Notes under the pieces: model-generated
Databases searched by the model: none
Told to the model about the DNA's origin: nothing
Seen by the model: only the letters and a program-made list of their open reading frames with translations
Source of the DNA: Comamonadaceae bacterium
GTDB lineage: Bacteria; Pseudomonadota; Gammaproteobacteria; Burkholderiales; Burkholderiaceae_C
DNA length: 15,792 bases
Direction of reading: 5' to 3'
Assembly: GCA_947371775.1 (NCBI GenBank)
Contig: CANBQX010000032.1
Location: 1 to 15,792 of the forward strand
Program-made: the position numbers and the translations under genes
Part shown: positions 13,934 to 15,792 of the stretch, piece after piece
How the letters are laid out: the number at the start of each line of letters is the position of its first letter
How positions within the stretch are numbered: position 1 is the stretch's first letter

Positions 13934-15792
13934 ATGCGCCAGAAGATTGCCGTCCTGAGCCGCAATTTTTCGACCACCGGTGGCGGCGCAGAGCGCTATG
14001 CGGTAGCGGTGGTGGAGCAGCTCGCACAGCGCCACGAGGTGCATGTGTTCACGCAGCATGTGGGCAACAGACTAGCGGGGGTGACTTACCACCCGGTGGC
14101 CTTGCCCTTGCGCCGCCCCCGTTGGATCAACCAACTGTATTTCGCCACCGCGACCTGGTGGGCGACGCGCCGTGGCTTTGACGTGGTGCACTCGCACGAA
14201 AACAGCTGGCACGGCCAGGTGCAGACAGTGCATGTGCTGCCAGTCAAACACAATCTGTTCCACGGCAAGCATGGTTTTGCGCTGGCCGCACGTTGCTTGA
14301 AGGTGCTGACCAGTCCGCGATTGATCACCTACCTCTGCTTAGAAAGCCTGCGTTACGCGCCGCAAGCAAAACGTCGTGTGGTGCTGACATCGCAGGCGCT
14401 GTTCAAGGACTTTGTCGCGGCCTATCCTGCAGCCCGAAGGATGACCGAGGTGATTGCTCCTGGTGTGGCCCAGGCACCCGGCGCATGCAGCATCGCGCTA
14501 CAGCAAGAAGCCCGTGCCCTGGTGGGTTTGCCATTGCAAGGGCGGGGCCTGCTGTTTGTGGGAAACGATTTTCGCAAAAAAGGCCTTCCTACCCTGCTGC
14601 AAGCGCTTGCCATGCTGCCGTCGGATGTGTGGCTGGCGGTTGTGGGCCAGTCCCGGCAGGACGCAGATATGCGTGCTTTGGTGCAGAGCCTGGGCCTTAA
14701 AGACCGCGTCTGGTTTCTGGGCATGCAGACGGACATGGATCCGGTGTACCGCGCAGCCGATGCCTTGGCGCACCCGACGCTGGAAGACACCTATGCCATG
14801 GTCGTTCTGGAGGCGATGGCGCACGGCCTGCCAGTGGTAGTCAGCGGAGCACCCTGGTGCGGCATCGCTGCGGACTTGAGCGATGGTGTTAACGCCTTGT
14901 TGCTGCAGAACCCCCAGTCCCACGAGGAATTGGCAGCTGCGGTGCTGCGCTTGCTGAACGACGCCCCCAGCGCGGCGGCCCTGGGCCGCCAGGCCGCGAC
15001 CTTTGCCGCGCAACGCACTTGGGCCCAAGGTGGTGCTCAGCATGAAAAGGTTTTCGCCCAGGTGGCACCGCGTTATTCGCAGCGCTGGCTGGTGCTCTCC
15101 CACGCCTTCAATATGGACGGCCGCGCATCGAGCCAAACCATCACCGACAAATTGCCACATTTGGAGCAGGCTGGAATTGAATTGGTCATCCTCAGTGGCG
15201 TGTCTGGCCGACACGACACCCATTTCGAACACCACCAGCTCTGGCCCGCAGGCCCCGCGGGCATCCGTTTTGAAATGCGCCATGTGTTGCGCAAACACCT
15301 GGGCTCCGGTGTGGCGTACCGTTTGGTGATGGTTGCGCTGTCTCTTCCACTGCTGCCCTTCATGCTGGTCGAAAAACTTTGGCGTCCGGTGGAAAGCTCG
15401 TGGTCGTGGTGGCTGAGCGCTTATGGCATGGGCCTGTGGCTGACTCGGGGCCGCAAGTTTGACTTGGTCTATTCCACAGGCGGCGCCTTTGCCGCCCATG
15501 TGGCAGGTGCCGCGCTGCAGCGTGCCACGGGTGTGCGTTGGCTGGCAGAAGTCCATGATCCGATGGTGGTGCCCGGCACCGTGCCAGCGACCGCGCAGCA
15601 AAAAATGCAGGCATGGGTGGAGGGCATGATTTGCGCTCAGGCCGATGCGGCTGTTTGGTTTACTGACCAAGCATTGGAGAGTGCGCGCCGCCGGCACCCC
15701 GCACTGGGGAAACGTGGTCACATGATGCTGCCCGGCGTCGATGCGCCGCCCTATGCGCTGCAGCCCTACCAGCGGGGCGAGAAGTGCGTGAT
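13934..15792 (+). CDS. Two-unit glycosyltransferase ORF (GT4-like plus second GT-B unit), 3' partial
   Basis: The frame is open from ATG 13934 to the last base, 619 codons, with no stop. Residues 1 to about 375 form a full GT4-like GT-B enzyme: N-terminal Rossmann fold with GGGAER (16-21), DVVHSHENSWHG (83-94), a C-terminal half beginning LLFVGNDFRKKG (206-217), and the nucleotide-sugar motif near HPTLEDTYAMVVLEAMAHG (280-298). From about 382 a second unit starts (RWLVLSHAF), containing FDLVYSTGG (509-517) and WLAEVHDP (536-543), typical of the acceptor half of another GT4-type enzyme, with a hydrophobic segment at about 461-483. Probable roles are in lipopolysaccharide, exopolysaccharide or O-antigen synthesis; sugar and acceptor are unknown. 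No strong ribosome site; ATG lies 3 nt after the rng stop, suggesting coupling. Confidence 0.8.
   Translation, partial: MRQKIAVLSRNFSTTGGGAERYAVAVVEQLAQRHEVHVFTQHVGNRLAGVTYHPVALPLRRPRWINQLYFATATWWATRRGFDVVHSHENSWHGQVQTVHVLPVKHNLFHGKHGFALAARCLKVLTSPRLITYLCLESLRYAPQAKRRVVLTSQALFKDFVAAYPAARRMTEVIAPGVAQAPGACSIALQQEARALVGLPLQGRGLLFVGNDFRKKGLPTLLQALAMLPSDVWLAVVGQSRQDADMRALVQSLGLKDRVWFLGMQTDMDPVYRAADALAHPTLEDTYAMVVLEAMAHGLPVVVSGAPWCGIAADLSDGVNALLLQNPQSHEELAAAVLRLLNDAPSAAALGRQAATFAAQRTWAQGGAQHEKVFAQVAPRYSQRWLVLSHAFNMDGRASSQTITDKLPHLEQAGIELVILSGVSGRHDTHFEHHQLWPAGPAGIRFEMRHVLRKHLGSGVAYRLVMVALSLPLLPFMLVEKLWRPVESSWSWWLSAYGMGLWLTRGRKFDLVYSTGGAFAAHVAGAALQRATGVRWLAEVHDPMVVPGTVPATAQQKMQAWVEGMICAQADAAVWFTDQALESARRRHPALGKRGHMMLPGVDAPPYALQPYQRGEKCV

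Noticed and set aside
14498..15721. Long minus-strand ORF (407 codons) opposite the glycosyltransferase
   Set aside because: The plus frame shows glycosyltransferase motifs throughout; the reverse frame is an artefact of third-position GC.

Overview
The window looks like a chromosomal housekeeping stretch from a betaproteobacterium of the order Burkholderiales, most likely Comamonadaceae (Rhodoferax/Polaromonas-like). This rests on protein sequence character, high GC coding, oxygen-dependent HemF, and the run hemF-nadD-rsfS-rlmH-maf-rng, a familiar betaproteobacterial arrangement. The family-level placement is an inference, not a search result. I see no mobile element, CRISPR array, tRNA, rRNA or phage gene.

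Layout. (1) 1-1934, plus strand: the 3' part of relA, the ppGpp synthetase, cut by the left edge. (2) 1931-4897, minus strand: a 988-residue membrane GGDEF/EAL protein, convergent with relA; the two stop codons interlock in one CTAG. (3) 4898-5060: a short intergenic region. (4) 5061-6372, minus strand: a small unknown lipoprotein followed by upp (uracil phosphoribosyltransferase). (5) 6373-6491: a divergent promoter region with a TTGAC-N4-GTCAA inverted repeat and a good -10 hexamer. (6) 6492-15792, plus strand: ten genes in a row with gaps of at most 13 nt and several overlaps: yebC, purD, a PlsC-type acyltransferase, hemF, nadD, rsfS, rlmH, maf, rng, and a very long glycosyltransferase ORF that leaves the window still open.

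How the genes fit together. The plus-strand block mixes translation and ribosome functions (YebC, RsfS, RlmH, RNase G), nucleotide and cofactor synthesis (PurD, NadD, HemF), nucleotide-pool or septation control (Maf) and envelope synthesis (acyltransferase, glycosyltransferases). Such a block is plausibly growth-rate linked. A consensus extended -10 inside nadD could give rsfS and the genes after it their own transcription. The left part pairs two second-messenger systems, (p)ppGpp and c-di-GMP, tail to tail.

Most of the window is ordinary. The least ordinary items are: the last ORF, which joins two GT-B type glycosyltransferase units in one frame without a stop; the RsfS protein, which has a 98-residue Ala/Lys-rich histone-H1-like tail; the interlocked relA and GGDEF/EAL stop codons; and the internal nadD promoter. 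I did not find convincing evidence for an undescribed multi-gene system.
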